DNA of 64,000 nt from Asterias amurensis (lineage: Eukaryota > Echinodermata > Asteroidea > Forcipulatida > Asteriidae): assembly GCF_032118995.1 (NCBI RefSeq), contig NC_092661.1, forward strand, positions 12,090,494-12,154,493, given 5' to 3'. Within the stretch, counting starts at the first letter, position 1, and each line of letters starts with the position of its first letter. Made by a program: the position numbers and the translations under genes. The notes beneath the pieces were generated by a model. The model was not told the origin of the DNA, searched no databases, and saw nothing but the letters and a program-made list of their open reading frames with translations. Shown here in pieces: positions 37,568 through 49,900 of the stretch.

Positions 37568-40500
37568 TTATGACGTGAGGAAGCTCTTCACGTGCTCCTG
37601 ATTATACTTATGCAATTTGTCATCACTACCGTATACAAAATGCTGACTCATATCGGCAGAGTACCTAGACGCCGGTGGGTTGCGACCGAGGCTCTCGCAG
37701 AGGGAGCGTGTGTAGTGGGCGGCATTGCCACAGCAGAGTCCCACATATTGGACGCCCAACTCCATACACTCCTTCCCGAAGGAGACTATGTCGTCACGAG
37801 TGCAAGCGGCGCAGTCCAAGTTGGTAGGGAAGAGTTGCTTTCCTGTAAATAAAAAAGGCATCGAGAGATGATGGGACTTTTTTAATCAATAACGTTTTCG
37901 GGGATACCAACAACTGCGAAATCAGTAACATATAAAATGCTATCGTAGAAGGGTTGCAATACGCTTCATTGGCCGCCATCTTTGATGTAAAACAATGGAC
38001 AAACGCACGCGTGTACGCGCTACGCACGACTTTCAGCCAATGAAAGCTCTTCACGCGTGAACGTTTTTTTTAAAGAGATGGCGGCCAATGACGTATCTAG
38101 CAATACATCTGTTGGGGTTTTCATCTTTGAGAGGGCAAAGCTATTTTTACCATGCGAAGGGCACTTACACTGTGGACAATTTTAAAATGCTGTGGGAAGC
38201 TTTCGAAGGGCACGAATGCTAACCAGGGCAACATGTGTTAATCCAGAGTGGAATTGCTTCACGACTTACCACTCAATGGATCATTGAGAGCCTGCATGTT
38301 TGGGGCGTCTTCGGTTGTACGATAAACAACAGGGAGAGCTGCTAGGGGTACCTGCATGGTTGAAAATACATGACAGTAGTTTAGGAAGCCATTTTTCGTC
38401 ACCGCTCTTTCAATTTATAGCAACGCCCATTTTACTTGCCTGGAAATTTTCGATATTATAAAGTATTTTGAGTTAGAACCATTTCACTTTGAAGCTGAGG
38501 TTATACAAGAAAACAAACAAGAGTTTATACCCCAAGAATTGGAAGCTGAAAAACATTTTAGATGAATGATACGGTTGCCCAAATTATGTATTCCGTTTGC
38601 TGATCATTATACCTGTTTTTTTTTACACAGCCAACCCCGGCTGGGTTTTCGGCGATACCTCAAAACGCTTACACCCTTTGAAATAATGTTTGACATATTA
38701 ATTTAATGGGAGACTTTTGGGACGCTTGGTGGCAGCAGACTTACCAGGTAAATTCCATTGTTGTCGGTCATGTGCGCACGCTCAGAACTACGTAAACAGA
38801 GGAAATTTACCTGGTAAGTCTGCTGCCACCTAGCGTCCCAAAGTCTCCCATTGTTTAAACATACGATTAAAACAGTCGAACGGTTAAAAAAAAAGGAGGG
38901 CCTATACTTTGCCGTTAACAAAAGAAATACTAGTTTGTGCATTGTAATAAAGTAACACCGTCTATACTGAAATGCGAATCTTTCCCGTTTCATGTTACAT
39001 TCATTAAGGAGAGCCTTCTCCTTAATATGTCAAGGTTAATTATATGACAGCATGAGAAAAAAAAATACACCGTACAGCTTACGAATGCACACTTACGTCA
39101 TGAAAACATAATATTCATGTTACATATAAATGGTATTCGGTGGTTCTCTTCATTAAAAAAAGGGGCGTTAACAAGTAACTATAGTAACGTCGTTCAGTTG
39201 ATTTTCGAATGCAGTACATTTAAAACAGCTACAGACAATACCCAACAACTACGGGTATTAATTTTGATGGTGTTGCCATGGTATTGAAATTTGAGATGTA
39301 ACATGCTCTCGTCTCCTCTCCGAGGAGTACATATTGATAACTTCAATTTACACCTACAATTATTCCTTCTTATGTGTACCTTCAAAACACTTTTCAGCTC
39401 TTTCAACAGGGGTAAGGTGGTGGCCGGGCCACGGGCGCAGTTCAGACCCAGAACATCCGCTCCGGCAGACTCGAGGAGTTGGAACGCTGCACACATTTCT
39501 ACGCCGTCTAATGTTGCCAATTTACCGTCCACCGTGGTGCTCTGATAGATCGACATTGTGATTACAGCTGGGAGCCCTATATGGATAAAGGCACAAAACT
39601 ACATCATTTGATGACTGTTTGAATTCGTGAAATAATTTGTTGTTAACTTTTAAATAAACATTTATGTAAAGTTGTACCCATGTACACAGGTGTGTCTACA
39701 AGAGCGTTTTTAACATGTAGATAAATTTGATTTATTTTTTTACATCACCTCGACCATACGCCTTAATAGCTTCAAGGGCTAGCATCGCTTCACCCACATC
39801 ACCGAAAGTCTCACCAACGATGAAATCTGCTCCAGCTTCAACAGCCCATTCAATTTGCTCCTGGGAAAAGAAAACGATGTCACTGCTTTAAAAAAATACT
39901 GCCTATAAAACTTCCCCGTTGTTTTGCAACTGTTTTAAACCCAATGTAACTATCATTTCATCTGGTCAGTTAGTGTGACCAGTTGTTGTTTAAAAGTTGC
40001 AAGATGGAGATACACTTTTAACCGTTGCAGTAAGACCACGTGCAGGTTGAGTGGGATTTTAAACTTTGCGTGGTGGAGATACAAGTAAGGTTTATACTGT
40101 GGAAACATCATCATCGGTCGATTATGTACCACGCGTACAAAAAATATATTCGTTTTCATTGTTTCACTTAGCTTACCTCTGGCGTGAGGATAACTGGTTA
40201 CTCATGCTACTTTAATTGTTCTTTAGACTTGTGGACAAGTCGTTAAACGTCTGTCGCTGTGATAGTGAAACGTAAGGTGCTATAGCGACGAGACTTCATT
40301 GCGAGACTATACTCCCACGAGCAGATAGTCTCGCGCCGAGCAGCAGCAGATTCGTCGCGAGATGAGACAGTTGCGGGAGAGCCGTTTCGCCCTCACCGCG
40401 ACAGACATTTCAACGGCTCGTCCAAGAGTCTATTCTTACCTTAAACTGATCATCAATTCCTTTCTTGCAGCCCGGGTCGTCTGAATCATACATGGTAGTG

Positions 40501-42009
40501 TTGCATATATTGCCAGCCATCATCGTGCCGGTCTGATCAGCAACCTCCCTAGCAATACGTAGGGCTGCTCGGTTGATACGTTCGATGTCATCCTCGCGGC
40601 CGATCAACGCCATCTTTTCCCGGTGAGCATAATACTGCGGGAAAACCAACACTAATTGTTATTTTAATTCCATATACAGTACACTCTCAAAAATATCCGT
40701 CACGGACTACAAATCAAAGGGGTGGAAGCGGGCGGGTGGGTTGGCATCTACTGTTCTGGCAGGAGATTCTGCTAGTTGGCTATAGCTTAGAGAGTCGCAG
40801 TCACTGACCAGTCAGAGACACTGGCTTATTGGTCAATTTGTATCGATCACTTATAATTTATGTTATTCACCGTAAAAGCCAGGACGACATCACTACCGGC
40901 GTGTACGAACTCCTCGTACTGCTGGCGGACGAGCTCCGGGTGCTCCAAGACGACCTCCGGGACAAACGCTCCGGCCTTCAGGTAACCTCGCCTCTCGAAT
41001 GCAAAGAGGTATCCCTCGGCACATACCACACTCTCACCATTACGCAAGCGATCCAATAAACCTGAGATGCACCATAGCACGGAGGAAACAAATATTTATG
41101 TGAACATATAATTGCGTATGTATGTTCGATGCCACTGGACACCTTTGGTAATTGTCAAAGCCCAGTCTTCTCATTCGGTGTCTCAACATATGTTGCGTAA
41201 AAAATCAAACCTGTGAAAATTTGAACTCAACGGTCGTCAAATTTGCGAGAGAATAGTGGAAGTAAAAGCATCCTCTTGTCACACAGGTTGTGTGCTTTCA
41301 GATGCTTGAATTCAGTCGATATCCTCAGCCGAGGTCTCGAATTCAATTCAAACACTAAAATTGAGAAATAACTTATTTCTCCAAAATTACGTTATCTTAG
41401 AGGGAGCAGTTTCTCACAATGTTTTATCTATCAACAGCTCCACATTGCTGATTACCAAGTAAGTGTTTACGCTGACAACTATTTTGAGTCGTTACCAATA
41501 GTATCCACTGCCTTTAAAGCCACTATTGTTTTTCACACTTGAATTCACAACAAGTAACGCACTCACCACACTCGTTTTAAAGAGTGTTGAATTCTACAGT
41601 ATTGTATTTTTCAGAGCGTCGGGCCTGTCCCAGTGGATCATACACTTCAAGGTCATACCAGTGGCAGGGTATACATTCACCCTGAAAATACCGGGCCTTC
41701 TTTTTGCTGAGTTTACTCATAGAGCAAGGGCTGGGGTGGATTTACACAAAGATCGTCCTAACTTAGGACTAGTCCTAGGCAATGCTAAGAGATAGGACCA
41801 GTCCTAAGTTAGGATGAGTTTAATACTGGTCCTAACTTAGGACCAGTCCTATCTCTTAGCATTGCCTAAGACTAGTCCTAAGTTAGGACTACCTTTGTGA
41901 AATCCACCCCTGGTTTACTTATGCCAATATATTTATAACAATTCTGTAACCTCGCTGAAGTGAACCATAATCTTCATAGCTTACCACTGTGGTGCTGTAG
42001 AGAACTCAT
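37568..42009 (-). CDS. Betaine-homocysteine S-methyltransferase-like, copy A
   Basis: Homocysteine methyltransferase family, zinc-dependent, expected to make methionine from homocysteine in the cytosol; betaine as donor is likely but not proven. Exons: 41985-42009, 40871-41061, 40440-40634, 39749-39860, 39379-39575, 38270-38351, 37568-37842, giving 358 residues. The first exon encodes MSSLQHHS and was too short to appear as an ORF; it is supported by a gtaagc donor and exact phase. Zinc ligands are visible in [10 protein letters not shown] and in the Cys pair of GLCCGN. The other family blocks are [13 protein letters not shown] and [11 protein letters not shown]. Compared with human BHMT (406 residues) it lacks the C-terminal extension, and some substrate-pocket residues differ. 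It is divergent from copy B with 1.96 kb between start codons and is complete with no frameshift. Confidence 0.93.
37938..38110. repeat. Family 5 inverted-repeat element
   Basis: CATTGGCCGCCATCTTTGAT and AGAGATGGCGGCCAATGACG arms, in the last intron of BHMT-like copy A. Confidence 0.8.
38104..38245 (+). repeat. CAGGCCTG-type dispersed repeat, partial
   Basis: TTTTCATCTTTGAGAGGGC, GAAGGGCACTTAC and AACCAGGGCAACATG, directly after a family 5 element. Confidence 0.55.
38706..38851. repeat. Family 8 palindrome
   Basis: ATGGGAGACTTTTGGGACGC and GCGTCCCAAAGTCTCCCAT ends with inner GCAGACTTACCAGGTAAATT arms, 146 bp, near perfect. A related end occurs at 51484-51530. Confidence 0.88.
40224..40432. 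repeat. Family 3 inverted-repeat element
   Basis: TAGACTTGTGGACAAGTCG at the left and CGGCTCGTCCAAGAGTCTA at the right, plus subterminal GTCTGTCGC/GCGACAGAC. It ends 7 bases from the exon 3 splice donor of BHMT-like copy A. Confidence 0.85.
41130..41519 (-). repeat. TTAA element, family 1, diverged
   Basis: CCACTGGACACCTTTGGTAA at the left and AGTATCCACTGCCTTTAAAG at the right, in intron 1 of BHMT-like copy A, 69 bases upstream of exon 2. Confidence 0.82.
41733..41910. repeat. Family 6 palindrome
   Basis: GGGGTGGATTTACACAAAG and CTTTGTGAAATCCACCCC ends with long inner arms built from CCTAACTTAGGACTAGTCCT, in intron 1 of BHMT-like copy A. Confidence 0.88.
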
Positions 42010-42675
42010 TCTGCGATGACTTGTCACGGCCTACTACTTCCACAACACCGGCAGTACATACAAAAAGGCTTTTACGTGGACCACTATTTATTGATGATGA
42101 TCGTTGACCCATGCGATAAAAAAATACATGTGCAAACATAACGGACTATTAGTATACTCGTAACAGGTTATCTCTAATACGAGTTAACAGTAAACTCTAA
42201 AAACAAGTGTAAAGTTAAACACTCTTTAAAGAGTTTGATGAGTGATAGTTCGTTGTAAAGTTAAATTGTATTCATCTGATTATAAGAGAGATACAACCAT
42301 GTTAAATTTGACATATCGAAATGTATCTGCTCATAAAGTTATTACTGACCACATTAAATGTGAATTCAACATTCAAAAGTTTAAGAATGCACCTGAGATT
42401 AATTTATGTATTGACCCTATCAGCGGAACTGACCATCGAGTGAACCTTACAGTTAACTTGCAAGGGACTTGTAAAACTCTACGGTTTAAGGGTCGCTTAT
42501 CCAACTGCAAACAGTTAGCCTGATCTCAAGTCGGACTTGCATTTTTAAGTTTAGTCTATAATAGCTGGTGGTTTGTGTTGAGCTGAACAAAGTTGTTCAA
42601 AAGAGGGCGCTATCGGACAAAATTGTTTTTGTGTGCAGCCAGCTTGCACATTAATATTGCTGGCGAGCTCGTGTT

Positions 42676-42818
42676 GGAGTGCGTTTTGGCGACCCCAACC
42701 AGAAACATTGGCCATATAGGGTTGAGCGTTTTCGCGTAGGTTGAGGGGCGGTGACGATGCTGTTTTGCCGACTTGCTGCTTCGGTTTGGCTTGGTTGGGG
42801 TCACCAAAAACGCACTAC
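42676..42818. repeat. Family 7 inverted-repeat element
   Basis: GGAGTGCGTTTTGGCGACCC and GGGTCACCAAAAACGCACT ends, 143 bp, in the divergent BHMT-like promoter interval. Confidence 0.88.
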
Positions 42819-43177
42819 ATATGTATTGGACTACAAGCTACGTCAGTGATTGATTCAAATATTAATGAAAGGCAGTGTGTTTGTAAGACCGGCTACTGCT
42901 TTCCCGACAGAGAGACAATAGTTTAACTTCGTAATTGCGATGGGGAGCCTGAAGCCACACTTCGAGGCTCATGAATTACGCCAGATACCGGCATTGCGCG
43001 CCCGGCAGGATCCTGCCAGTTACACTTTTGACCTCGAATCACATTCACAATCAAACAACATTACTTATAATATGAACACACAGCAGCCAATCGAAAGTGC
43101 AAGAGTAGAGCGAGATAACAAACTGCATCATGATTGGCCCAACCACATCACTTGGAAAACTTACGTCGTTGATGTTT

Positions 43178-43250
43178 ATCAATTTCAATTTCAATTTCAA
43201 TTTCAATTTCAATTTCAATTTCAATTTCATTTTCAATTTCAATTTCAATT
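43178..43250 (+). repeat. (ATTTCA)n microsatellite
   Basis: About twelve hexamer units, interrupted once by TTTCATTTT, abutting a truncated TTAA element. Confidence 0.95.
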
Positions 43251-43506
43251 TGGTCGCCGAAGTTGCGAGAGAATAATGGAAGAAAAAACACCCTTGTCGC
43301 ACAAAGCTGTGTGCTTTCAGTTGATCTTGAGACCTCAAAATCTTATTGTAAGGTCTCGAAGTCTTCTTTCTCAAAAGCTACATACTTAAGAGGGAGCCGT
43401 TTTTCACCATGTCTTTACCTCATAAGCTCTCCATTGCTCGTGAACAAGTAAGGTTTTATGCTAATAATTATTTTGAGTAATTACCAATAGTGTCCACTGC
43501 CTTTAA
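43250..43506 (-). repeat. TTAA element, family 1, truncated at a microsatellite
   Basis: Begins inside the element at GGTCGCCGAAGTTGCGAG and runs to GTCCACTGCCTTTAA. The missing arm is replaced by the (ATTTCA)n array at 43178-43250. Confidence 0.82.
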
Positions 43507-43971
43507 AAGCAAAAACATAAACAAAAGTTTAGCACAGAATCTGTTTAGTTTGCATAGTGAACTTGAACAGCCAATGGGTGATAAAAAGTTATATATATAC
43601 AACAATATAAAGCAAGATCAGGTTTAAAGTCTTTACCCGGATCGAGATCATACCAGTTTTTATGCTGACAGTACATAGGATGGTTTCGTGGGGGGGGGGG
43701 GGGGTCATTCGATTAAAATGAAACAGACGGCTCAAAGTATAATCTGCTCATAATATTGTTATTATTGTTATTTAACACAGACAAGTTAATATTTCTGACG
43801 TCACCACCCCCATCCCCGAAAACGCCCACTAGATTTGCAGTGAATAAACACAATTTATAGGTCAATGATTAATGAATCCACCGGAACACTAATATTAGTT
43901 GTTTACAAGTCAGTGCTTGTGGGCACACTTCGTCACTGGATATCGACTCGGGAACACTGAACGCTGCAACC

Positions 43972-46900
43972 ATGCCTGGAAAAGTAAAAGGTAACGCCAC
44001 ATTTGTTGTTGTTATGCCTATATCTTTTATCGTAGGCCTACACTATTATTATTTTTATATCAAATTTAAAAGTGTTAGATTAAAAAAACAAACATGTACA
44101 CGTTAAATGCACAGCTTTAAAAAGATTCATCTACGGGTGTTTCAAATCGGTTTTTATAATTAACATCTAAGAGCAAAATGTTTTCAACATTTTCATAACC
44201 AGAACAATGTTTTAGCAAGCCGAACTACATTTTCATGCGTATACTGTTTCCACACGGGTAGTTTCCAACTGGTTTTATGCATACTTTGCTTAGCGGAAAA
44301 ATGTGGTTATAAGCACTATTGCTCACGGAATTGAAAATAGACAAAGACCGACCAGTGTTTGAAGTTAGTGTTTACTTTTTTGTTGTCAAGACCAGTATCC
44401 TCACTAGGTCAACAAAATAATGCTTTAACAAATTTGTGAAAATTTGGACTCTATGGGTCATCGAAGTTGCAAGTAAATAAACGGAAAAACCCCGAACACC
44501 GTTGTTGCATATAGAAATGTGTTCTTTCAGATGCCCGATAAAGAACTTATGCCCGAAGCCTTTCTCAGGTTGAAAATATTAGTAGTTAAACCGAAGGTGC
44601 ACCCCCTTTAGTGTTAAAGCCATTGGACCCTTTCGGTACAGAAAAAAAAAAAAAAGTTCACAGATTTACAAATAATTTACAGGGTTTACAGAAGGTAATG
44701 GTGAAAGACTTCTCTTGAAATATTAGTCCATGAAATGCTTTACTTTTTGAGAAAACGGTAAAACAATATAAATTCTCGTTAACGAGAATTACGGATTTGT
44801 TATAAACACATGTCATGACACGGCGAAACGCGCGAAAACAGGAGTGGGTTTTCCCGTTATTTTCTCCCGACTCCGATGTCCGATTGAGCCTAAATTTCCA
44901 CAGGATTGTTATTTTATATATAAGTTGTGATACACGAAGTGTGGGACATGGACAATACTGTTTACCGAAAGTGTATAATGGCTTTAAACTACAACATTAT
45001 TATGCATACACAAAAAGTTTGATTTATCTTGTTTTATAGATTGGGCCTACATACAATCGAACGTTGTTTACAGGTTTAATTTCGTAGATAGTCGTTTTTG
45101 TCTCATTCTGCGCCATTTTAATCAGAAGTAAAACGAGCTAATCAGGAATGACTACGAACATTCTCACCATATTTCCCATAGGCTATGTGCACACCATGCA
45201 CAACTTGGCCCAATTTCATAGAGTTGCTGATGAGCAGCAACAGCTAAGCATAACAAGCAGGAAACAAGACAAAGACTGTATATATATATTGAATGGCATT
45301 TTAGCTGGTAACCATTTTGTCATAAGTACAATTGTTCTGTGCTCAGCTGACGCCTCTCTTAATACTTATGCATGACGTCATATTAATTCCTGCCCAAAAT
45401 GAGGCTACGGGCGAACGTTCACCATCACTTGCAGTGGCTGCGCCCATCGCCTCGTTTTGAGTTAGCATCGTGACGTACCTCATGCATAAATATTAAGAGA
45501 GGCGTATACTCGATAGGTAGCTCAATAGACCTTATCGCAAATACCAATGCGCAAGCGCAGACTGTTGAATGAGGTGCATTGTGGGATAGATACGAATCAA
45601 ATTTTGCTACCAGCTAGACCACAATGCACCTAATTCCAAGCTTTACGCGCGCGCCCCAGTATTTGCGAAAAGGTCTATAGATGTATTGCACATAGCGCCA
45701 TCGACCGCCCTACAGACAAATCCAGGCGGTAGAAACATGCTCGCATGTCCGCGTTGCGCACAACACTCAGCCAATGATAGCCTTTTACACGCACGTGCAC
45801 GTTCAATCGAAGATGGCGGTCAATGACGTCATGTGCAATCCATCTACATGGTCCATCTGTCTGGTAAAATCAAGGGTAGCGTTATATAACTGAATAGTGA
45901 ACTTGGACAGCCAAAGTGTATTCATGACAACAGTCAAACAAACATTAATTATAGCCCAACACAAGTTTAAACTCCTTGATAGGCGAACCGCCCCGATCGA
46001 GATCATAATACCAGTTTTGTTTAAGTGGCGACATTGGTTGGTTTGGAACAATAAAATTATGTCTATTATTAATGCCCTTTTCTGTCTAGTCAAATCAAGG
46101 GCAGTGGTATTTACAAATGCACTTGAACAGTCAACTTGTACACCAAAACTTGCAAAACACCAAACTTGCAAAAACCTAAACAGTCAACACATAATAACTT
46201 TATAATTAAGGGAATCAATGTGTGGTGAAGGGAATCAATGTGTGGTGAAGATATTCGCTGGTTTTCCTTTCACACACAGCGTGGCCAAATCACCGACAGC
46301 GCCTGCATCGCCCGTAACAAGAAACTTGCATCAAGACTAGCGCGCACAACCGGTTATAAACACTGGTCATTATCAACGGTTTAAACACCCCCACGTGACG
46401 CGCTCTCCACCAAAAGGAATAGCGAAACCGTCTAGGGTATTTATAATTGCCAATTAATTAGGCAAACCGCCCTGATCGGGATCATACCAGATTTGTTTAT
46501 GGTGACATTGGAACATTTACATTATTGCTAATAACAAAATTATAATAATAGTCAACGACGTGTTTACAATAATAAAGCAAAAACACATACAAACCAAGTT
46601 GTACAGCTATGCGAACCACTTTGATCGAGATCATATCAGTTTGGTTATGGTGGCATAGGTAGGTTCGGAACAATAACATCAAGAGATTAGAGGTCAATCG
46701 ATTGAGACGCGACAGAGAAATCAAAGCTCAATATATATAAGCTATTTTGAGTATGTCTGAACACAAAATAAACATGATACCGGGTACAGACAGATTATTT
46801 GACTATTATTGGTCTATTTATTTCATCAATATTGATTCAAAGACAGTAGCAGTAAAAAAAATAAAAATGAATTGTGGTCTTAATGTACATGAGGCAGTTA

Positions 46901-49900
46901 ATTTAATTAAAAAAGTATTCATAAATACCTCAGACAGTTTCGCTATTCCTATTGGTGGAGAGCGCGTACCGTGTGGGTACGTGTTTAAACGGTTGATAAA
47001 GACCTGCTCTGTTTACAACCGGTTGTTTTCGGATAGTACGCGCTACTCTTGGTGCAAGACGTTTATCGTGACGAAATGACCATGTTGTAACAATCTTCCG
47101 GGTCAGCACCATGCACTGGGACCCGGATTCCGATTCTGACCCGGTGTCGTGGCCTCAGCCGTCCGGCGTACTCAGAGCTCTGCGTGACGTCACAGGGGAT
47201 TTCGGCACGCAGTAATCACGGTCTCAGATCTCTGGCGTGCCAAGCTCTCCGGGATGACGTAGCATGCTGTCGTTGCGGGCGTGAGTCTCCGGTGCTCTGC
47301 TATACGATACCCCCCCCCTACCGCCGCGAATAAATCTTCGAGACCTGTTTTGTTATCTTACGAGTGCTTTTTCGACGGGCAACCCACAACCCTCTTCTGT
47401 TCTGGCTTTCAGAATAACCTTCTTTGTAATTCCCACTCATCAACTCTTTTTTATGTAATTACTTTTTTTTCGCAATACTGGCGTAGACGCTCCACTTGTT
47501 CACCACACGATTTACTTGTGGACGCCGCCATGAGCAAAACAGTAGGTCGACTCAGCACGGCACTAAAATTTACTACTTTTGCTTGGTGTGCGCAGGCATG
47601 GCATGACGTAATACTACCGTATTTGGTCATCCGGAGCTCTGAGTCCGTCGGTAATCCGGAGCTCTGAGTACGCCGGAGCTCCGAGTCCGTCACACCGGGA
47701 GTCGGGTTACGACCACCCAGCAGTGGTGCACTTTCTCAACAAAATACCACACGTTGTGCACGACTAGACCCCTTGCACCAATTTCTGCACTTTCTCAACA
47801 AAATACCACACGTTGTGCACGACTAGACCCCTTGCACCAATTCACCCGCAGCATAATTACTTGGCTTTATGCTCGCCTGTTTATTTAAGCGTCGCCAAAG
47901 TTTGCCTATTTATAAATACATTTTACCTTTGAATACCTAATACATTGACTCCTGAATTTTCAAACTAAAAGTACTGTGTTTTTACGTCATTATGGCACAA
48001 TTTTATAGGGCTGCTTTAGCACAACAAAGCAGCTAAGCACATTATACATTATTCATTGCTGTGATGAAGCCAAATGTTACATTTTGAGTACTTTATATCC
48101 ATCATTTTTAAGGATTGATGGAGCGACTCCGCGATGGAGAGACCGTCGTCATCGCGGAGGGATATCTGTTTATCTTCGAAAAACGCGGCTACTTGAAGGC
48201 CGGCCATTTCGTGCCCGAGGTGGTAGTGGAGTACCCGGAGTTAGTCCGCCTCCAGTATCAAGAGTTTGCCCGCGCAGGCAGTGACGTCGTCCTCGCTTTT
48301 ACAGTAAGTACGAATTAGAATTAGTGATCTCAAAGTTCATTTTCCCAATCAATATTGTACCATACTTGACGGGTATTTTGACAAATGTATAATTCACCGT
48401 GTTTCGTGTTGGTTTATGTTGTTTTAGGTCAGGTTAAGGATGTTCTAAAAAAACTAAATTTGGACGGGGTACTCATTGTTGGCCCTTTTTACACTGTATA
48501 TTTTATCCACGTGGAATACAGCCCTGGGGAGGCGCGGGAATTGTTTTCTAACGGTGTCCCTTTTTCTTTGGTCGTTTCAAGAACACCCTTGGATTTTAAC
48601 GCCTCTTACATATCCTTATACTCCGGTGCAGGGGTGACAATTCCCCGGATGCTCATTTTCCGTGGTAGACTTTGGGCAGACCGGGGTAAGGCGATCATAG
48701 TGTGAACCATGATACCCCGGGGCAACCACGGGGAACGGAGTTATAGTGTGAATGTCTGAATCAAAACCGATGTCTCCCGATGAAATGGTGCCTTTTCAGT
48801 TATTAATTTCATAATTCAGACAAAACAAAATATGGTTTTGTTTTCAACCACACGTTTCTTTATATATTTGCACGGGCTATATAATAGGCATGATACATAA
48901 GGCAAATATTTTTCCCCCTTCAAGGTTTACAAATTCCCCCGTTTCAGCAAGTCTACGTCAATTGGGAGACAGTGGAAATGATCAAGCCTACTGCTTTATG
49001 CCACCAGTAAGAATCTACCCCATCGTATATGCCCTAAGTCATCCCACTCTGTTTTTCTCATAGTACTACGCCAATCGGGAGAAGGTGAAACTGGCTGGCC
49101 GCGAGCACGAAATCGAGAAGATCAATCGAACTGCACTGCGCATGGCCAGAGAAGTAGCTGACGAGACCGGAACCCTGATGGCGGGAAACATTTGCAATAC
49201 CAACATCTTCGTCCCCAACGATCCAGAAAATCATGCTAAGATAAAGGGGTTTTTCAAGGTAGGATTTCACTACGATTGAACAGATTTCGGGAAATTTCGT
49301 GAAGCTAAGCATCATCAACGCGCGAAACGCCACGCCATAACCTGACTTGATTCAACTTTCGGTCTCGTGCGGGGAGGTCCCTAAGCATACACGCCGCCGT
49401 CAAAATGTAGCTACTGTGGTCCCGAGAATGGAACAGGTTGGGAATGCAGAACATCACAAAACAATAGTTTTCTGAAATTGGCACGGGATTGGGACTTGAG
49501 TCAAGTCAAGTCTACGCCATAACACGCGCTCGAAAAACGTCAAGTGCATTTTGAAGTTGACGCAACAACAAACGAACGCCATGTTCTTGAGTGCACTGGA
49601 CACATCTGGGCCCAATTTCATAGAGCTGCTAAGCACAACAATTTGCTAAGCATTAAATTTTTGCCTGCATAAAAACAGGTTTTCCAACCAAATTTCCATG
49701 TGGTTTTCAGGATAAGCCGACAACAGCTGAATACCAGTAACAGGCAATATCCATCAAATGGAAATTTTGTTGGTAATCCTGTTTTTATCAAGGAAGAAAT
49801 TTCATGCTAAGCAAATTTTAGTGCTTAGCAGCTCTATGAAATTGGGCCCTGGTAAGACCAGCATTCTTACTTGGTGTATCTAAACATAGCACAAAAACAC

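Larger units (their letters stand above)
42010..43971 (+). promoter_or_regulatory. Shared divergent promoter region of the two BHMT-like genes
   Basis: The 1.96 kb between the opposed start codons must hold both promoters. No clear TATA box was seen next to either ATG. The interval contains the inverted-repeat element 42676-42818, the (ATTTCA)n array 43178-43250, the partial TTAA element 43250-43506 and a G-run at 43689-43705. Bidirectional control is inferred from position only. Confidence 0.4.
43545..46700 (+). repeat. Dispersed diverged repeat units in intron 1 of copy B
   Basis: Units containing GATCGAGATCATACCAGTTT or close variants occur near 43640, 45995, 46470 and 46620. Several are followed by a GACATTGGTTGG-like block; the first two are preceded by AGTGAACTTGRACAGCCAA. 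A 20-base exact duplicate (GGAATCAATGTGTGGTGAAG) lies at 46210-46248. Confidence 0.7.

Noticed and set aside
46747..47079. 110-codon plus-strand frame in copy B intron 1
   Set aside because: No recognised family and AT-rich composition like its surroundings; could be chance. Kept out for lack of support.
47727..47843. Two exact repeats considered as a CRISPR-like array
   Set aside because: Only two adjoining units without spacers, in an animal intron; it is a simple tandem duplication.
48385..48705. 106-codon plus-strand frame in copy B intron 2
   Set aside because: No recognised domain; it starts within intron DNA right after a well-supported exon and has no matching segment in copy A.
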